Translations under genes and position numbers: made by a program
Part shown: positions 63,701-64,000 of the stretch, in pieces
Layout of the letters: each line of letters starts with the position of its first letter
Position numbering within the stretch: position 1 is the first letter of the stretch
From: Gammaproteobacteria bacterium
GTDB lineage: Bacteria; Pseudomonadota; Gammaproteobacteria; Pseudomonadales; Azotimanducaceae
NCBI GenBank assembly: GCA_026706385.1
Contig: JAPOYV010000114.1
Coordinates: forward strand, 1-64,000
Direction of reading: 5' to 3'
Length of the DNA stretch: 64,000 bases
The notes under the pieces: generated by a model
Database searches by the model: none
The model's input: only the letters and a program-made list of their open reading frames with translations
Told to the model about the DNA's origin: nothing

Positions 63701-64000
63701 GAGCGACAACGCGGGGAATGGTCGCGCCGGTCTACGCCCTCGGCTTGGGGAAAATACCGGCGCACCGCAGTGCAAGCGCGGGCGGGACCCGGTTCACGCC
63801 GGGTTGCATTCGCGGCGAATCTGCCGGAATCGGGCAGATGGCAACTCGACTACCACGTTCCCAATCGACATCTGCCAGCACCCGATGGCTACAGCGAAGA
63901 TGTCGCGATCACCTCGTTCGGCGTGCTGGGCGTTCTGGATATGCTCATCGCCAGCGCCAATGTGGAGACTCGGATCGCATTCGATGCCGGTGCGGCGGAG
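60725..64000 (+). CDS. ABC-2-like permease fused to M1-peptidase-like ectodomain, copy 2 (partial, runs off window)
   Basis: An uninterrupted reading of 1,092 codons from ATG 60725 (overlap ATGA with the copy 1 tail) to the window end. It parallels copy 1 throughout: MAYFSPRFAASYGNVYVLWLLLVGLLF in the membrane part, the SHLALRASGAPDERFAYLDSAVDWRLRPVSNRLGLLGTES-type ectodomain, and LVEVPARLRTYGGGWQMGSAM-like text in the peptidase-like region. The HExxH position reads LAGFVQHLFGL, so zinc peptidase activity is unlikely. About 55 further residues should follow outside the window. A linked ABC ATPase may lie downstream. Confidence 0.85.
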   Translation, partial: MTAWASFDAIAAIATAELRGAIRRWRIWLCVGAGVATLFAVYGFYAYAHAELSGGEAAMAYFSPRFAASYGNVYVLWLLLVGLLFLTFDLTHRNRRERIAEVLNARPVSNIGLLSGRLVGVVLAAWLPLAVACGLIQLFGFAAREMGLRFGEPVEPVAEAAFVFVDALPVMALWVATVLFVDATARRRWAVLAALIALLLAQVWSHAAVPAYLAAASSPLAANVGWASDMLPRFLDATTAVQRGANLLLAGALVAFAAVADHRPDGVPPARRLVTGLALAAVGLAAMSWLGIRGEASNRIQDEWLAEHRRATDMAGLPDVQHLKGVVRVLPGDLLSVDVVLEFVLDTSPTADVAFGLNPGMRIEHLRLDGESVSYQHEHGLLTIKYGSVSSGDASHSLALRASGAPDERFAYLDSAVDWRLRPVSNRLGLLGTESMIFDTRYVALMPGADWLPRSGPSVAAPERAPDFFSLDLVVEVPDGWLVAGPGRARRDAERSGRFRFSPGAPVTAVGLFAGPFTRFSTRVRDVDLELLVHPPHGGTFQLFADAGEPLLADLDELLREADGLGLGYPYDGLTVVEVPARLRTYGGGWQMGSAMALPGVLLLRESGFPTARFDLFADRARYEQWEGGVLAAKAWALRAHTYNDRGGGDLLAGFVQHLFGLQTAATGSGASAVDMVTEELAFRVVSGRSDYPNAKTFTAHHFDNSPYFGAPLGELVRSAAGGYIDQLPRLFYPFVDRPSVWELASRIPLAGLAEHVDQRLAAEALLLRGTAVARSTYDGLGRQGAASLLAGIRGENEGTGFDVGVMAAEPELTRLLGDWLGATGMPGFLVSRAEAYRLPDADDGTPRYQLLVHVRNDEPVPGLVRVSTLRWNVARGGTEPVPIDGHEALEIGLVVSTPPNQLWLHSHLSLNRASLRIELPEDVVDAVSEEEPFEGARPSDWQPKSLEGVVIDDLDGGFSLEDEGLGTRLEGGVGGAFRLWEIELDQGIPVWERQRGEWSRRSTPSAWGKYRRTAVQARAGPGSRRVAFAANLPESGRWQLDYHVPNRHLPAPDGYSEDVAITSFGVLGVLDMLIASANVETRIAFDAGAAE

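Overview
The window is GC-rich DNA from a Gram-negative heterotrophic bacterium. Lipobox signal peptides, a decayed TonB-type outer-membrane receptor, a Coq4-type ubiquinone protein and many acyl-CoA, amidohydrolase and Fe/2-oxoglutarate oxygenase genes all suggest a proteobacterium. No rRNA or tRNA is visible that would fix the lineage, so this is an inference. Genes are tightly packed and many neighbours overlap by ATGA, GTGA, TTGA or TGATG junctions.

Region 1 (1-7244) is the right end of an integrated phage-like element on the - strand: tyrosine integrase, a lone opposite-strand small gene, HK97-type major capsid, P-loop NTPase, prohead protease, head-tail adaptor, portal, large terminase and an HNH nuclease that runs off the window. 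The capsid-first order is the reverse of the usual HK97-type order, and no tail or lysis gene is seen. The element abuts a class I/II aminotransferase that has lost its 5' half (7259-8077).

Region 2 (8107-16256) holds carbonic anhydrase-coq4-periplasmic protein, a hypothetical protein, two phytanoyl-CoA dioxygenase-like (PhyH) enzymes, an SDR, a DoxX membrane protein and an ADP-ribosylglycohydrolase with an extended C-terminus. Region 3 (16270-20322) is a complete bacterial Hen1-Pnkp RNA-repair pair ending in a hairpin terminator. Then come a frameshifted TonB-receptor remnant, a PhyH protein with an altered metal motif (HQH), a CmcJ/NvfI-family oxygenase, a methyltransferase, a DUF3500 protein and a MaoC hydratase.

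Region 4 (25638-32377) is thiamine biosynthesis: thiD-thiE-thiE2, then a TPP riboswitch, then thiC-thiO-thiS-thiG, with yjbQ divergent. Region 5 (32380-40517) has an amidohydrolase, a formylglycine-generating-enzyme-like protein, a repeat coiled-coil protein and a five-gene peptide ABC importer whose last ATPase gene carries a deletion and frameshift. Region 6 (40695-50126) has a gene fragment, a beta-hydroxyacid dehydrogenase, a mazEF toxin-antitoxin pair with a palindromic operator, a cytochrome-c/PQQ sugar dehydrogenase, a CoA-transferase, an SDR lacking the catalytic YxxxK, a tyrosine phosphatase, an acyl-CoA dehydrogenase, an MBL hydrolase and a VOC protein.

Region 7 (50211-64000) has a D-aminoacylase, a methyltransferase-esterase pair, and a four-gene chain joined by overlapping stops and starts: YbdK-type carboxylate-amine ligase, penicillin-acylase-type Ntn hydrolase, and two tandem ~1,150-residue proteins that join an ABC-2-like permease to an M1-aminopeptidase-like ectodomain without HExxH. 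The first of these two is broken by a frameshift. Short palindromic elements recur directly after TAG stop codons of unrelated genes (10865, 17617, 27762), which suggests a dispersed repeat family.
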